A stretch of 40,195 nt of DNA from Mycolicibacterium porcinum (GCA_001942045.1 MSTD01000014.1:1-40195), one strand, 5' to 3'. Positions 1 through 8,364 are shown, counted from the stretch's first letter. Program-made: numbers and translations. The notes: generated by a model from the sequence alone, not told the origin.

Positions 1-105
1 TCTTCTACGAGAAGTTCGCCCTGGCGGCGTCGGCAGCCGCGCCCACCGCGCCCACCCCGACCGCGGCGACCGCCGTCGCGCCGACCGAGCAACTGCTGAC
101 CGCCT
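1..105. other. Inverted or fold-back segment at the benC end
   Basis: Read on the plus strand from base 3, this segment encodes FYEKFALAAS followed by an Ala/Pro/Thr-rich tail. FYxEKF-like residues are the usual C-terminus of BenC reductases. The rest of benC lies on the minus strand and is normal up to LCGPPPMVEAV, after which it loses similarity. So the C-terminal coding sequence sits in the wrong orientation relative to its own gene. The junction falls somewhere near 85-105. A read or assembly fold-back at a contig end would explain it, as would a real inversion. Confidence 0.75.
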
Positions 106-1081
106 CCACCATGGGCGGTGGCCCGCACAGGTAGATCGCGACATCACCGTTGTAGAGGTGTGCCGGCTCGACAAGGCTGGTGACGTAAGCCTTGTCCGGA
201 CCCTTGTTGGGTGCGGCGCTGGCGGGGTCGGACACACAGTAGTCCCAGCTGAAGCCCGGCAGATCGGCTGCCAGTTGGGCCAGTTCGTCGAGCCCGACGA
301 CGTCGTCGTCGGTGGAGGCGCCATAGATCAGGTGGGCACGGCGGTGGCTCTCGTCGTCGCGTAACCGCCGCAGTATGGACAGGATCGGTGCCAGCCCGGT
401 GCCTCCGGCCAGCAGCAGAATGGGGCGATCGGCGGTGCGCAGGAAGAACGAGCCGTGCGGCCCGGTGAAACTGAGGGTATCGCCGACCGCCGCCCGTTCG
501 GTCAGGTAGGTCGACATGGCGCCGCCGGGCGTCAGCTTGATCAGGAACGTCAGACGCTCGTCGCCGGGAGCGTTGCTGAACGAGTAGGACCGGGTCACGG
601 CTCCGGCACCGGTGTCGGTTCCCGGCACGGCGATGTTCACGTACTGGCCTGGTAGGAAAGCCAATTCGTCGCGGTTCGGGATGGTGACGGCCAACCGCAC
701 GGTGGTCGCCGACAGGCGTTGCAGCTCCACGACCGTCGAAACATAGGCGGCGGCCGCGGTCTTGGCGACCTCGGAGGTGCTCGCGATCTGCAGGACCAGG
801 TCCGAGCGCGGCTTCATGCTGCACGGCAACACGTAACCGGCGGCGGCCTCGTCCGCTGACAGCGCATCCTCGATGTAGGTGCCGCCGTCGTAGCTGCCCG
901 ACTCACACAGCGCTTTACACGTACCGCACGCGCCGTCGCGGCAGTCCAGCGGGATGTTGATGCGCTGCCGGTAGGAGGCGTCGGCCACCGTCTGGTCGGG
1001 GCGACAGGTGATGAACCGGGTGACCCCGTCCTCGAAGGCCAGTGCCACCCGGTGGGTGGCCGGCTCGGATGTGACAGTCAT
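5..1081 (-). CDS. benC: Benzoate 1,2-dioxygenase reductase component BenC, 3' end rearranged
   Basis: BenC passes electrons from NADH through FAD and a [2Fe-2S] cluster to the BenAB oxygenase. From the start chosen here the N-terminal plant-type ferredoxin domain has Cys47, Cys52, Cys55 and Cys87. An FAD domain follows (RSYSFSN), then an NAD domain (LLAGGTGLAP and YLCGPPPM). The start at 1081 has a GAGG upstream and sits 19 bases after benB. An ATG at 1117 would add 12 residues and overlap benB. After MVEAV the reading frame runs into a low-similarity tail and stops at 5-7. The expected C-terminus is on the opposite strand, so the encoded tail is probably not native. BenD, usually next, is not visible. 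Confidence 0.88.
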   Translation of the reverse strand: MTVTSEPATHRVALAFEDGVTRFITCRPDQTVADASYRQRINIPLDCRDGACGTCKALCESGSYDGGTYIEDALSADEAAAGYVLPCSMKPRSDLVLQIASTSEVAKTAAAAYVSTVVELQRLSATTVRLAVTIPNRDELAFLPGQYVNIAVPGTDTGAGAVTRSYSFSNAPGDERLTFLIKLTPGGAMSTYLTERAAVGDTLSFTGPHGSFFLRTADRPILLLAGGTGLAPILSILRRLRDDESHRRAHLIYGASTDDDVVGLDELAQLAADLPGFSWDYCVSDPASAAPNKGPDKAYVTSLVEPAHLYNGDVAIYLCGPPPMVEAVSSCSVGATAVAAVGVGAVGAAADAARANFS

Positions 1082-1100
1082 TGCGCTACCTCGGCCCTGG

Positions 1101-1619
1101 TCAGAAGTGGTAGACATCCACCACGTGGTGGATGTAGTCGTTCTTGAGCACCACGGTCTTTCGTCGGATCAGCGGATGTTCACCGGAGAAGTCGATGGTG
1201 TAAAAGGACGTCCCGTAGTACGGGTCGACGGTCTTGTAGCGGAAGTACATTGTGTGCCAGTTGAATCGGACGTCCACCAGGTCGCCGCGCCGTTCGATCA
1301 CCTCGACGTTGCTGATGTTGTGGCTCGTGCGTGGTTCGGGGAGCGACGTCGCCGACGACCGTTCCGTGCGGATCCGGAAAACCCGATCCTCAAGACCGCC
1401 CTTGTTGGCGTAGTAGATCAGCGAGATGTCGCGTTGCGGATCTTCGACCAGTCGATCGTCGTCGGTCCACGCCGGCATCCAGTACACGACGTCATCGGCG
1501 TAGCAGTCCAGCCACTTCTCGAACTCGCGATCGTCGAGATAGCGCGCCTCGCGGTAGAGAAACTGTTCGATCGCGTTCTGGGTGATCAGCTTCGACTGGG
1601 TCTGCGACTCGGTGCTCAT
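1101..1619 (-). CDS. benB: Benzoate 1,2-dioxygenase small (beta) subunit BenB
   Basis: This 172-residue protein is the beta subunit of a Rieske-type ring-hydroxylating dioxygenase and has the usual length for the SnoaL/NTF2-like beta family. It has the typical opening ([32 protein letters not shown]) in pieces, and an ending rich in aromatic residues ([22 protein letters not shown]). The subunit is structural; catalysis is in BenA. Its ATG overlaps the benA stop as ATGA, so translation is coupled and the two subunits should be made in equal amounts. The substrate is inferred to be benzoate from the neighbouring cat genes; toluate or anthranilate cannot be ruled out. Confidence 0.93.
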   Translation of the reverse strand: MSTESQTQSKLITQNAIEQFLYREARYLDDREFEKWLDCYADDVVYWMPAWTDDDRLVEDPQRDISLIYYANKGGLEDRVFRIRTERSSATSLPEPRTSHNISNVEVIERRGDLVDVRFNWHTMYFRYKTVDPYYGTSFYTIDFSGEHPLIRRKTVVLKNDYIHHVVDVYHF

Positions 1620-2986
1620 CGGTCCGCGCCCTCCTGGGTCAGCGCCTCGCGCATGGTCTGTAGCCAGTACCCGTGCTGGACGGGGAACAGGCCCTCGTCC
1701 TCGTTGCGCACGCCGGCCGATACGATGCCCGTCATGCCGAGCGACTCGGCCACCGGGTCAGGTCCCGAAAGCCAGTGTGTGGCACCACGACTCATGTCGT
1801 TCCATGGCGCCGCCTGGGCGCGGAAGGTGAGTTGGCACGAGCGGAACTCTTCGAGATCATCGGGAGTGGCCATGCCGGAGGCGTTGAAGAAGTCCTCGTA
1901 CTGGCGAATGCGTTGGGCCCGGGCGGCATCGCTCTCGCCCTTGGGGGCGATGCAGTAGATGGTGACCTCGGTCTTGTCCGCAGCGATCGGGCGGAAATGC
2001 CGGATCTGGGTCGAGAACTGGTCCATCAGATACAAGTTCGGGTACACGCACAGATTGCGTGAGCCTTTGACCATGAATTCACCCTTGGCCTCACCGAACC
2101 GGGCCTTGAGGTCGTCGAGCTTGTCCCACAAAGGTCGATCCTCGGGGTTGGCCGCCCACGTCCACAGGCACAGATGGCCATGTGGGAACGACCAGTAGCC
2201 GCCTCCCGACTTGCCCCAGCCGCCGGCATCGAGTGCCTTGGTCTCGTTCTTTGACTCGCCGGTGCTCCGCCTTCCAGTGGTGGCCGCGTAATTCCAGTGG
2301 GTCGCAGTGACGTGATATCCGTCGGCGCCGTTCTCGGCCTGCACCTTCCAGTTCCCGTCGTAGGTGTAGGTCGACGAACCCCTCAGCACCTCAAGGCCGT
2401 CCGGCGACTGGTCGACCAGCATGTCGATCACCGTCGTGGTGTCGCCGAGGTGCTCGGCCAGCGGCAACACGTCGGCGTTGAGGCTGCCGAACAGGAACCC
2501 ACGGTAGCTCTCGAAGCGCGCGACCTTGGTCATGTTGTGTGAGCCGCCCGAGTTGAAGGTGTCCGGGTAGCCGGCCCCCTCGGGGTCCTTCACCTTCAGC
2601 AGGGTGCCGTCGTTGCGGAACGTCCAGCCGTGGAACGGGCAGGTCAAGGTGGTGCGGTTGTCGGTCTTGCGGCGGCAGATCATCGCGCCGCGGTGGGCGC
2701 AGGCATTGATCAGACAGTGCAGTTCGCCGTCCTTGTCCCGGGTGATCACCACGGGCTGTCGGCCGATGTAGGTGGTGAAGTAGTCACCGGGATTGGGCAG
2801 CTGGCTCTCGTGGGCGAGGTAGAGCCAGTTGCCCTCGAAGATGTGCTTCATCTCCAGCTCGAAGAGTTCTTCGTCGGTGAAGATCCGGCGGTTGGCTCGG
2901 TACACGCCGGCCTGCGGGTCGTCGATCACCGCATCGGCCAACACGGCGGCCAGATGTGGGTGCGAAACCGGGACTGTAGCTGTCAT
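1616..2986 (-). CDS. benA: Benzoate 1,2-dioxygenase large (alpha) subunit BenA
   Basis: The alpha subunit carries the active site that converts benzoate to its 1,2-cis-diol. The Rieske centre is visible as Cys96-x-His98 and Cys116-x2-His119. The mononuclear iron site shows Asp222, His225 and His230 in [12 protein letters not shown]. The chosen ATG at 2986 gives 456 residues and follows a GGAGG by about eight bases. An upstream ATG at 3028 would add 14 residues without such a site. The gene leads the minus-strand benABC operon and faces the LysR gene across a 220-base control region. Confidence 0.95.
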   Translation of the reverse strand: MTATVPVSHPHLAAVLADAVIDDPQAGVYRANRRIFTDEELFELEMKHIFEGNWLYLAHESQLPNPGDYFTTYIGRQPVVITRDKDGELHCLINACAHRGAMICRRKTDNRTTLTCPFHGWTFRNDGTLLKVKDPEGAGYPDTFNSGGSHNMTKVARFESYRGFLFGSLNADVLPLAEHLGDTTTVIDMLVDQSPDGLEVLRGSSTYTYDGNWKVQAENGADGYHVTATHWNYAATTGRRSTGESKNETKALDAGGWGKSGGGYWSFPHGHLCLWTWAANPEDRPLWDKLDDLKARFGEAKGEFMVKGSRNLCVYPNLYLMDQFSTQIRHFRPIAADKTEVTIYCIAPKGESDAARAQRIRQYEDFFNASGMATPDDLEEFRSCQLTFRAQAAPWNDMSRGATHWLSGPDPVAESLGMTGIVSAGVRNEDEGLFPVQHGYWLQTMREALTQEGADR

Positions 2987-3053
2987 TGGGATGCCTCCAG
3001 ATGAGCGCAACTGCGCGAATACCTGCACTCTGGCATCGAGTGGTCGCCATCAC

Positions 3054-3071
3054 ACTAGGAACATGCCTAGT
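3054..3071. promoter_or_regulatory. Perfect dyad ACTAGG-N6-CCTAGT upstream of benA
   Basis: A perfect 6-bp inverted repeat with a 6-base spacer lies 68 bases upstream of the benA start, in the divergent benA/LysR control region. It is a candidate operator for the ben operon. Which protein binds it is not known from sequence. Confidence 0.4.
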
Positions 3072-3087
3072 CCTGGCCCAGGTACCG

Positions 3088-3110
3088 ATTGATGAACTTC
3101 ATTTATCAAT
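3088..3110. promoter_or_regulatory. LysR-type box ATTGAT-N11-ATCAAT
   Basis: The arms are perfect over 6 bp and extend to 9 bp with one mismatch. The T-N11-A geometry is that of a LysR regulator recognition site. It lies between the divergent benA and LysR starts, where a regulator of this type normally binds to control both directions. Confidence 0.6.
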
Positions 3111-3139
3111 AGACCGTAAATGTGTCCTTGTTCGATATC

Positions 3140-3152
3140 TATCGCGGCGATA
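3140..3152. promoter_or_regulatory. Perfect dyad TATCGC-G-GCGATA before the LysR gene
   Basis: This 13-base palindrome lies 54 bases upstream of the LysR start. It could be an autoregulatory half of the LysR binding region or a short hairpin in the leader. It is one of three dyads within about 100 bases. Confidence 0.35.
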
Positions 3153-3206
3153 CCGTCGATATGTCAGGAGTCACATGTCCGCCGGAAATCGACGTAGGAG
3201 GCCGCG

Positions 3207-4118
3207 ATGGAGTTACGGCACCTGCGCTATTTCGTGGCGGTGGCCGAGACCTGTCATTTCGGCCGGGCCGCCGAGCAGTTGCATGTCGCTCAGCCCGCGC
3301 TGTCCTACGCGATCCGTCAGCTCGAGGCCGAACTCGGCGTCACGTTGTTCAACCGGACCACTCGTCAGGTGTCGTTGACCACTGCGGGGGAGTTCCTCCG
3401 ATCGGAGGCGCACCGCATCCTCGCGGGGGTGGAGGACGCCGAACGCGGCGTGCGCCGAATCGCTCTGGGCAGTGGCGGTGTACTGCGTCTGGGCCTCACC
3501 GGCACCGCGGCCTTCTCGCATCTGCCGCGTATCGCCCGAATCGTCAAACGTGAACTGCCCGCCGTGGCGTTGGAAATCCAGGCCGACATGTTGACGCCGG
3601 CTCAGTGCGACGGATTGCGCAGCGGGGCAATCGATTTGGGTGTACTTCGACCTCCCGCCGTCGGGGAAGGTGTGGAGATGGTCACCGTCGACGTCGAATC
3701 GCTGGTCCTGGCGGTGTCGGCCGATCACCGGCTCGCCGTGGAACCCGTTGTCTCGCTTACCGATCTACGGTCCGAACCGTTCATCGCATATGCCAGCCGT
3801 GACTCGGCCGTCAACGATGCGGTGCTGCGTAGCTGCCGCGCGGCCGGGTTCGTGCCGCACCGCGAGCACTCGGCCCCCGGTACGGCCGTGCTGTTGGCAC
3901 TGGTGGCCGCCGGTCTCGGTGTCGCGGTGGTTCCCGAGTCGGTGCAGGCGCTGCCGCTCGAGGGCGTCGTGTTCCGTGATCTCGTCGACGGCGGAACCGT
4001 CGAGCTGGCGCTGGCCTGGCTCCGCGACGCAGACAACCCCTTGGTTGACGCCGTCGTCGAGATTCTCAAACCCGCGATCGGCCGTGAGCTTGCCGGCCGG
4101 CATCAGGAGGAGCCATGA
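3207..4118 (+). CDS. LysR-family regulator of the ben/cat genes (CatR/BenM-like)
   Basis: This 303-residue protein has the LysR length and layout. The N-terminal winged helix-turn-helix is MELRHLRYFVAVAE through QPALSYAIRQLEAELG (about residues 1-60), followed by a substrate-binding-protein-like effector domain. It has a strong AGGAGG six bases before the ATG. It is divergent from benA and overlaps catB by four bases (ATGA), so it is first in its own catabolic operon. By analogy with CatR/BenM it probably senses cis,cis-muconate or benzoate; the effector is inferred. The three dyads upstream are its likely targets. Confidence 0.88.
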   Translation: MELRHLRYFVAVAETCHFGRAAEQLHVAQPALSYAIRQLEAELGVTLFNRTTRQVSLTTAGEFLRSEAHRILAGVEDAERGVRRIALGSGGVLRLGLTGTAAFSHLPRIARIVKRELPAVALEIQADMLTPAQCDGLRSGAIDLGVLRPPAVGEGVEMVTVDVESLVLAVSADHRLAVEPVVSLTDLRSEPFIAYASRDSAVNDAVLRSCRAAGFVPHREHSAPGTAVLLALVAAGLGVAVVPESVQALPLEGVVFRDLVDGGTVELALAWLRDADNPLVDAVVEILKPAIGRELAGRHQEEP

Positions 4119-5218
4119 AAATAACTGCGGTCGAGGCGATCCCGTTCGCCATCCCGTATCTGAAGCCGCTGCGGTTCGCCTCCGGTGAGGTCCACGCTGC
4201 CGAGCACGTGCTGGTGCGGGTGCACACCGACGACGGCATCGTCGGCGTCGCTGAGGCACCGCCGCGGCCGTTCACCTACGGCGAGACCCAACGCGGCATC
4301 GTCGCGGTGGTCGAAGATATCTTTGCCCCGGCGCTCACCGGGCTGACCCTCACCGAACGGGAGGTGGCCGGCAGTCGGATGGCGCGCACCGTCGGCAACC
4401 CGACCGCCAAGGCTGCCGTCGACATGGCGATGTGGGACGCGTTCGGCAAGACGCTCGGACTCTCGGTCAGCGAACTGCTCGGCGGGTACACCGACCGTAT
4501 GCGGGTCAGCCACATGCTGGGGTTCGACGATCCCGCCAAGATGGTTGCCGAGGCCCAGCGGATGCGGGATCTGCACGGCATCAGCACCTTCAAGGTCAAG
4601 GTGGGTCGGCGTCCGGTGTCGCTGGACACCGCCGTCGTGCGCGCCCTGCGGGAGCACTTCGGCGGTGACGTCGAACTCTACGTCGACGGCAACCGCGGTT
4701 GGTCGGCCGCCGAATCGTTACGTGCGATGCGGGAGATGGACGACCTGGACCTGCTGTTCGCCGAGGAACTCTGTCCCGCCGATGATGTGCTCGGAAGACG
4801 TTGGCTCGTAGAAAAACTCGACGTTCCGTTCATCGCCGACGAATCGGTGCCGACCCCCGCCGACGTGACCCGCGAGGTACTCGGCGGCTCGGCCACGGCG
4901 ATCAGCATCAAAACCGCCCGCACCGGCTTCACCACCTCGTCGCGCGTCCACCACCTCGCGGAAGGGCTCGGCCTGGAAATGGTGATGGGCAACCAGATTG
5001 ACGGTCAGCTCGGTACGGCATGTGCGATCGCATTCGGTACTGCCTACGAGCGCACCTCGCGCTACGCCGGTGAACTGTCCAACTTCCTCGACATGAGCGA
5101 CGACCTGCTGACCGAACCCTTGCAGATCACCGACGGCCAGCTGCACCGCAGGCCCGGCGCCGGGCTCGGCGTCGACGTCGACCCCGACAAGCTCGCGCGG
5201 TACCGCACCGACAACTGA
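4115..5218 (+). CDS. catB: Muconate cycloisomerase CatB
   Basis: CatB converts cis,cis-muconate to muconolactone in the catechol branch of the beta-ketoadipate pathway. It is an enolase-superfamily enzyme of 367 residues. The K-x-K base pair is at Lys160 and Lys162. Metal ligands are Asp191 (YVDGN), Glu217 (FAEEL) and Asp242 (IADES). A second catalytic lysine lies at Lys266 (ISIKTA). The ATG overlaps the LysR stop, and catA begins 32 bases after its stop. The order catR-like, B, A, C is typical of actinobacteria. Confidence 0.95.
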   Translation: MKITAVEAIPFAIPYLKPLRFASGEVHAAEHVLVRVHTDDGIVGVAEAPPRPFTYGETQRGIVAVVEDIFAPALTGLTLTEREVAGSRMARTVGNPTAKAAVDMAMWDAFGKTLGLSVSELLGGYTDRMRVSHMLGFDDPAKMVAEAQRMRDLHGISTFKVKVGRRPVSLDTAVVRALREHFGGDVELYVDGNRGWSAAESLRAMREMDDLDLLFAEELCPADDVLGRRWLVEKLDVPFIADESVPTPADVTREVLGGSATAISIKTARTGFTTSSRVHHLAEGLGLEMVMGNQIDGQLGTACAIAFGTAYERTSRYAGELSNFLDMSDDLLTEPLQITDGQLHRRPGAGLGVDVDPDKLARYRTDN

Positions 5219-5250
5219 ACACCTCAGCCCACCTTCAGGAGACCGACACC

Positions 5251-6108
5251 ATGACCACATTCGAAACGCCGCACGCCTCGGCCGCGTCCTCAGGCGCCTC
5301 GGCCACCGAGCGATTCCAGAGCGACAAGTCGCCGTTCGAGGCGGTGCGCGATGTGCCCGCCGAGCGGGTCAGCGAGCTGGCGCGTGAGGTGCTCGACGCC
5401 GTGCACGAGACCATCCGCCGGCACCGGGTCACCTACGACGAGTACAACGCCCTCAAGGCGTGGCTGATCAGCGTCGGACAGGACGGCGAATGGCCGCTGT
5501 TCCTCGACGTGTGGGTGGAACACGTCGTCGAGGAGGTGGCGACGTCACACCGGCACGGCAACAAGGGCAGCATCGAAGGCCCGTACTACGTGCCCGGTTC
5601 ACCCGAGCTCGGTCCTGACGCGACGATGCCCATGCGTGACGGTGAGGTCGGGACGCCGCTGGTGTGGGAGGGCACGATCACCTCGACCGACGGCCGCCCG
5701 CTGGCCGGAAAAGTCGAGCTGTGGCACGCCGACTCCGACGGCTTCTACTCGCAGTTCGCCCCGGGCCTGCCCGAGTGGAATCTGCGCGGCAGTATCTCGA
5801 CCGGTCCCGACGGCGTTTTCCGGATCACCACGATCCGTCCCGCGCCGTACCAGATTCCCACTGACGGCTCGTGCGGCAAGTTGATCGCTGCCGCGGGTTG
5901 GCACGCCTGGCGTCCGGCGCACCTGCACGTGAAGGTGTCGGCCCCCGGCCACGAACTGCTCACGGCGCAGCTGTACTTCCCCGGCGACCCGCACAACGGG
6001 GACGACATTGCCACCGCCGTGAAGCCCGAGCTGATGCTCGATCCGATCGCCCAGCCTGACGGCAGCGAGAAGGTCGTGTACAGCTTCGTCCTGGATCCCG
6101 AAAGCTGA
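5251..6108 (+). CDS. catA: Catechol 1,2-dioxygenase CatA
   Basis: This intradiol, Fe(III)-dependent dioxygenase opens catechol to cis,cis-muconate. Length is 285 residues. The four iron ligands are visible as Tyr166 (GFYSQF), Tyr200 (PAPYQIP), His224 and His226 (RPAHLHV). The N-terminal helical dimerisation region precedes the beta-rich catalytic domain. A GGAGA-type ribosome binding site sits upstream of the ATG. The catechol it uses would come from BenABC plus the BenD dehydrogenase, which is not in the window. Confidence 0.96.
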   Translation: MTTFETPHASAASSGASATERFQSDKSPFEAVRDVPAERVSELAREVLDAVHETIRRHRVTYDEYNALKAWLISVGQDGEWPLFLDVWVEHVVEEVATSHRHGNKGSIEGPYYVPGSPELGPDATMPMRDGEVGTPLVWEGTITSTDGRPLAGKVELWHADSDGFYSQFAPGLPEWNLRGSISTGPDGVFRITTIRPAPYQIPTDGSCGKLIAAAGWHAWRPAHLHVKVSAPGHELLTAQLYFPGDPHNGDDIATAVKPELMLDPIAQPDGSEKVVYSFVLDPES

Positions 6109-6116
6109 GTTGCGCT

Positions 6117-6398
6117 GTGCTGTTTCACGTGCGGATGGACGTCCGTATTCCCCACGACATGGATTCCGATACCCGAGCGCAACTCGTCGCGCGGGAGAAG
6201 GCCTACTCGCAGCAGTTGCAGCATTCCGGGAAGTGGCCGCAGATCTGGCGGATCGTCGGTGAGTACTCGAACTTTTCGATCTTCGACGTCGAGTCCAACG
6301 ACGAACTGCACACGTTGATCTCGGCCCTGCCACTTTTTCCGTACATGGACATCCACGTGACACCGTTGGCCCGGCATCCGTCCGATGTGAAGGCCTGA
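6117..6398 (+). CDS. catC: Muconolactone delta-isomerase CatC
   Basis: CatC moves the double bond of muconolactone to give beta-ketoadipate enol-lactone. It has the usual small size (93 residues) and family features: MLFHVRMDVRIP at the start, the central KWPQIWRIVGEYSNFSIFDV and the ending PLFPYMDIHVTPLARHP. The start is GTG, eight bases after the catA stop, with only a weak ribosome binding site, so it is probably translated by coupling. It closes the catBAC operon and is convergent with the ybaK-like gene. Confidence 0.94.
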   Translation: MLFHVRMDVRIPHDMDSDTRAQLVAREKAYSQQLQHSGKWPQIWRIVGEYSNFSIFDVESNDELHTLISALPLFPYMDIHVTPLARHPSDVKA

Positions 6399-6401
6399 CG
6401 G

Positions 6402-6893
6402 CTAGCCGGAGACACCTATCTCGGCGGTCACCGCGGAGGTCGCGCGGATCAGGTCCTCGGGGGACAGCGCGACGTCCAGGCCGCGCTTGCCTGCGCTGCA
6501 GAGCACTTTGTCGAATGCCAGTGCCGAGGCGTCGACGACGGTCGGCAGGCGCTTGCGCTGGCCCAGCGGGGAGATCCCGCCGACGACGTACCCGGTGGAC
6601 CGCTGTGCGGCCGCCGGGTCCGCCATTTCTGCCTTCGGAACCCCCAACGCGGCGGCTGCCGCTTTGAGGGACAGCTTCTGCGGTACGGGTACCACTGCCA
6701 CCGCCAACCCCTTCGGCAGGGCGATCACCAGCGTTTTGAACACCTGCTCTGCGACGATGCCGTCGGCCGCCAATTGGGCCACTGCCTCGTCGCCGAACGA
6801 CTCGTTGCGCGGGTCGTGCTGGTAGGCGACCACTTCGTGGTCGATGCCTGCGGCCACCAGAGCCGCGATCGCGGGTGTTGCTGCACGTGCCAT
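6402..6893 (-). CDS. ybaK: YbaK/EbsC-family Cys-tRNA(Pro) deacylase
   Basis: Enzymes of this family hydrolyse mischarged Cys-tRNA(Pro). The 163-residue product starting MARAATPAIAAL fits the family. Visible family features are the lysine in VFKTLVI, the central LAVAVVPVPQKLSLKAAAAALG and TGYVVGGISPLGQRKRLP near the C-terminus. An earlier possible start at 6935 would add 14 residues with no support. It is divergent from sigH, and the candidate SigH promoter begins just 26 bases upstream of its start. Confidence 0.88.
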   Translation of the reverse strand: MARAATPAIAALVAAGIDHEVVAYQHDPRNESFGDEAVAQLAADGIVAEQVFKTLVIALPKGLAVAVVPVPQKLSLKAAAAALGVPKAEMADPAAAQRSTGYVVGGISPLGQRKRLPTVVDASALAFDKVLCSAGKRGLDVALSPEDLIRATSAVTAEIGVSG

Positions 6894-6918
6894 TCGGGAC
6901 ACGGTAGCCGGGCAGGCC

Positions 6919-6949
6919 GGGAACACAACGGCCACTACATGCTGTTATT
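6919..6949 (+). promoter_or_regulatory. Candidate SigH-dependent promoter of sigH
   Basis: GGGAACA at 6919-6925 matches the -35 of SigH/SigR promoters, and GTT at 6944-6946 follows after 18 bases. The known mycobacterial pattern is about GGGAAY-N17-19-GTT. It lies about 70 bases upstream of the GTG at 7014, so transcripts from it include both sigH starts. This fits known autoregulation of sigH. Confidence 0.6.
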
Positions 6950-7013
6950 GCACTCGACACCTGCTCAGCGCTACCTGTCGGTAGCACGCTCTAGGATCTG
7001 AAGGAGGATTCTG

Positions 7014-7106
7014 GTGCCAACCGTATGCCTGGAACGGCCGCCGGATACCCAGTGGTATTCCGGAGCTCTTGGTGGCGCCGTGACAGAAGGGAAGGTGTTT
7101 CCCACG
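7014..7106 (+). other. In-frame N-terminal extension of SigH (long isoform start)
   Basis: A GTG at 7014 opens the sigH frame 31 codons before the usual ATG. It is preceded by a perfect AAGGAGG (7001-7007) at six bases. The extension contains one Cys (residue 5). In Streptomyces coelicolor SigR has a longer, unstable isoform made from the SigR-dependent transcript, and a similar form has been described for mycobacterial SigH. The sequence here has all the elements for the same arrangement. Confidence 0.6.
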
Positions 7107-7751
7107 ATGACTGACGTCGAGCAGGCCGAGCCTGACACGCCGCAGCCTGCCGAAACAGATGCCGAGCTGACCGCCCGGTTCGAACGCGATGCCATCCCGC
7201 TGCTGGACCAGCTCTACGGCGGCGCCCTGCGGATGACCCGCAACCCCGCCGACGCCGAGGACCTGCTGCAGGAAACCATGGTCAAGGCCTACGCCGGCTT
7301 CCGGTCATTCCGCGAGGGCACCAACCTCAAGGCGTGGCTGTACCGCATCCTGACCAACACGTACATCAACAGCTACCGCAAGAAGCAGCGGCAACCCGCC
7401 GAATACCCGACCGACGAGATCACCGACTGGCAGCTGGCGTCCAATGCCGAGCACTCGTCGACCGGCCTGCGATCGGCCGAGGTGGAGGCCCTGGAGGCAC
7501 TGCCCGACACCGAGATCAAGGCGGCGCTGCAGGCGTTGCCCGAGGAATTCCGGATGGCGGTGTACTACGCCGACGTCGAGGGCTTCCCCTACAAGGAGAT
7601 CGCCGAGATCATGGATACTCCCATCGGGACGGTGATGTCCCGGCTGCACCGCGGGCGCAAGCAACTGCGCGACCTGCTGGCGGATGTGGCCAGGGATCGC
7701 GGTTTCATCCGAGGTCAGCAGCTTGGTGAGCCGGAGGAGGTCTCGTCATGA
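7107..7751 (+). CDS. sigH: ECF sigma factor SigH
   Basis: SigH directs the response to thiol-oxidative and heat stress. The 214-residue form starts [10 protein letters not shown], with AGAAGGGAAGG 11 bases upstream. Region 2 is seen as [27 protein letters not shown] and [27 protein letters not shown] in pieces, and region 4 as [25 protein letters not shown] with the [14 protein letters not shown] helix-turn-helix. It overlaps rshA by ATGA, so the sigma and anti-sigma are coupled. A second start at 7014 would give 245 residues. It is nearly identical, from memory, to M. tuberculosis SigH. Confidence 0.97.
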   Translation: MTDVEQAEPDTPQPAETDAELTARFERDAIPLLDQLYGGALRMTRNPADAEDLLQETMVKAYAGFRSFREGTNLKAWLYRILTNTYINSYRKKQRQPAEYPTDEITDWQLASNAEHSSTGLRSAEVEALEALPDTEIKAALQALPEEFRMAVYYADVEGFPYKEIAEIMDTPIGTVMSRLHRGRKQLRDLLADVARDRGFIRGQQLGEPEEVSS

Positions 7752-8053
7752 GTGACAAGCACGATGAGGACGAGCGCTGGACCCCGCCGATCGGGCCCGT
7801 CGATCCCGAGCATCCTGACTGCGCCGCGGTGATCGCCGAGGTATGGACGTTGCTCGACGGCGAGTGCACGGCCGAAAGCCGTGACAAGCTCAAGCACCAC
7901 CTCGAAGAATGCCCGGCCTGCCTACGCCACTACGGGGTCGAGGAGCGCGTCAAGAAGCTCATCGCCGCCAAGTGCAGCGGGGAAAAGGCGCCAGAAGGGC
8001 TGCGCGAGCGGTTGCGCATCCAGATCAGCCAGACCACCATCATCCGGGGCTGA
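7748..8053 (+). CDS. rshA: Zinc anti-sigma factor RshA
   Basis: RshA binds SigH under reducing conditions and lets it go when its cysteines are oxidised. The 101-residue protein carries the ZAS motif H-x3-C-x2-C at His51, Cys55 and Cys58, plus Cys25 and Cys40. The ending [16 protein letters not shown] is typical of mycobacterial RshA. Its ATG overlaps the sigH stop. A strong hairpin follows 34 bases after its stop. Confidence 0.96.
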   Translation: MSDKHDEDERWTPPIGPVDPEHPDCAAVIAEVWTLLDGECTAESRDKLKHHLEECPACLRHYGVEERVKKLIAAKCSGEKAPEGLRERLRIQISQTTIIRG

Positions 8054-8086
8054 CCAGGCGGTTTGCCTCGGTCGACCCAACGACAA

Positions 8087-8117
8087 ACCGCCCGATCTCC
8101 TCAGGGAGTCGGGCGGT
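8087..8117. terminator. Hairpin between convergent rshA and bL37 genes
   Basis: ACCGCCCGA pairs perfectly with TCGGGCGGT, and inside it CTCC pairs with GGAG around a short loop. It lies between two genes that end towards each other, so it could stop transcription from both sides. There is no clear T-run. Confidence 0.6.
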
Positions 8118-8135
8118 CAAGTCTGCAGAAGCGGC

Positions 8136-8228
8136 TTAGCGCACTGACTTCGAACCGGCGTTGGGTCGCTTGCCGTGGTTCGCCTTCGAGTGCTTACGGT
8201 CGCGCTTCTTGCGGCCACGCTTGGCCAT
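8136..8228 (-). CDS. Ribosomal protein bL37 (30 residues)
   Basis: The minus strand encodes a 30-residue, very basic peptide beginning MAKRGRKKRDRKHSKANHGK and continuing RPNAGSKSVR. It matches, from memory, the small actinobacterial 50S protein bL37 first seen in M. smegmatis ribosome structures. A GGAGG stands eight bases before the ATG. It is easily missed by gene callers because of its size. It has its own transcription unit between rshA and the TB7.3 gene. Confidence 0.88.
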   Translation of the reverse strand: MAKRGRKKRDRKHSKANHGKRPNAGSKSVR

Positions 8229-8364
8229 GATGATCCTCCAGATGGTGTAAGAGCTTGCTCCCTAGTGTCTCATGCCCCGGGGGCAGCGCTGTCCACCCGG
8301 GGTTGTGGTTCGATATAGGCCGCACAAGTAGTCGGGTTAGCAGCCGTAGTGAAGTGGGGTGAAG

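Noticed and set aside
3122..3553. A 143-codon plus-strand frame at the start of the LysR gene
   Set aside because: It overlaps the LysR gene out of frame, lacks similarity and has no ribosome binding site.
7031..7059. A second SigH promoter inside the N-terminal extension (GGAAC then GGTATT)
   Set aside because: There is no GTT at the right distance; the upstream match at 6919-6946 is much better.
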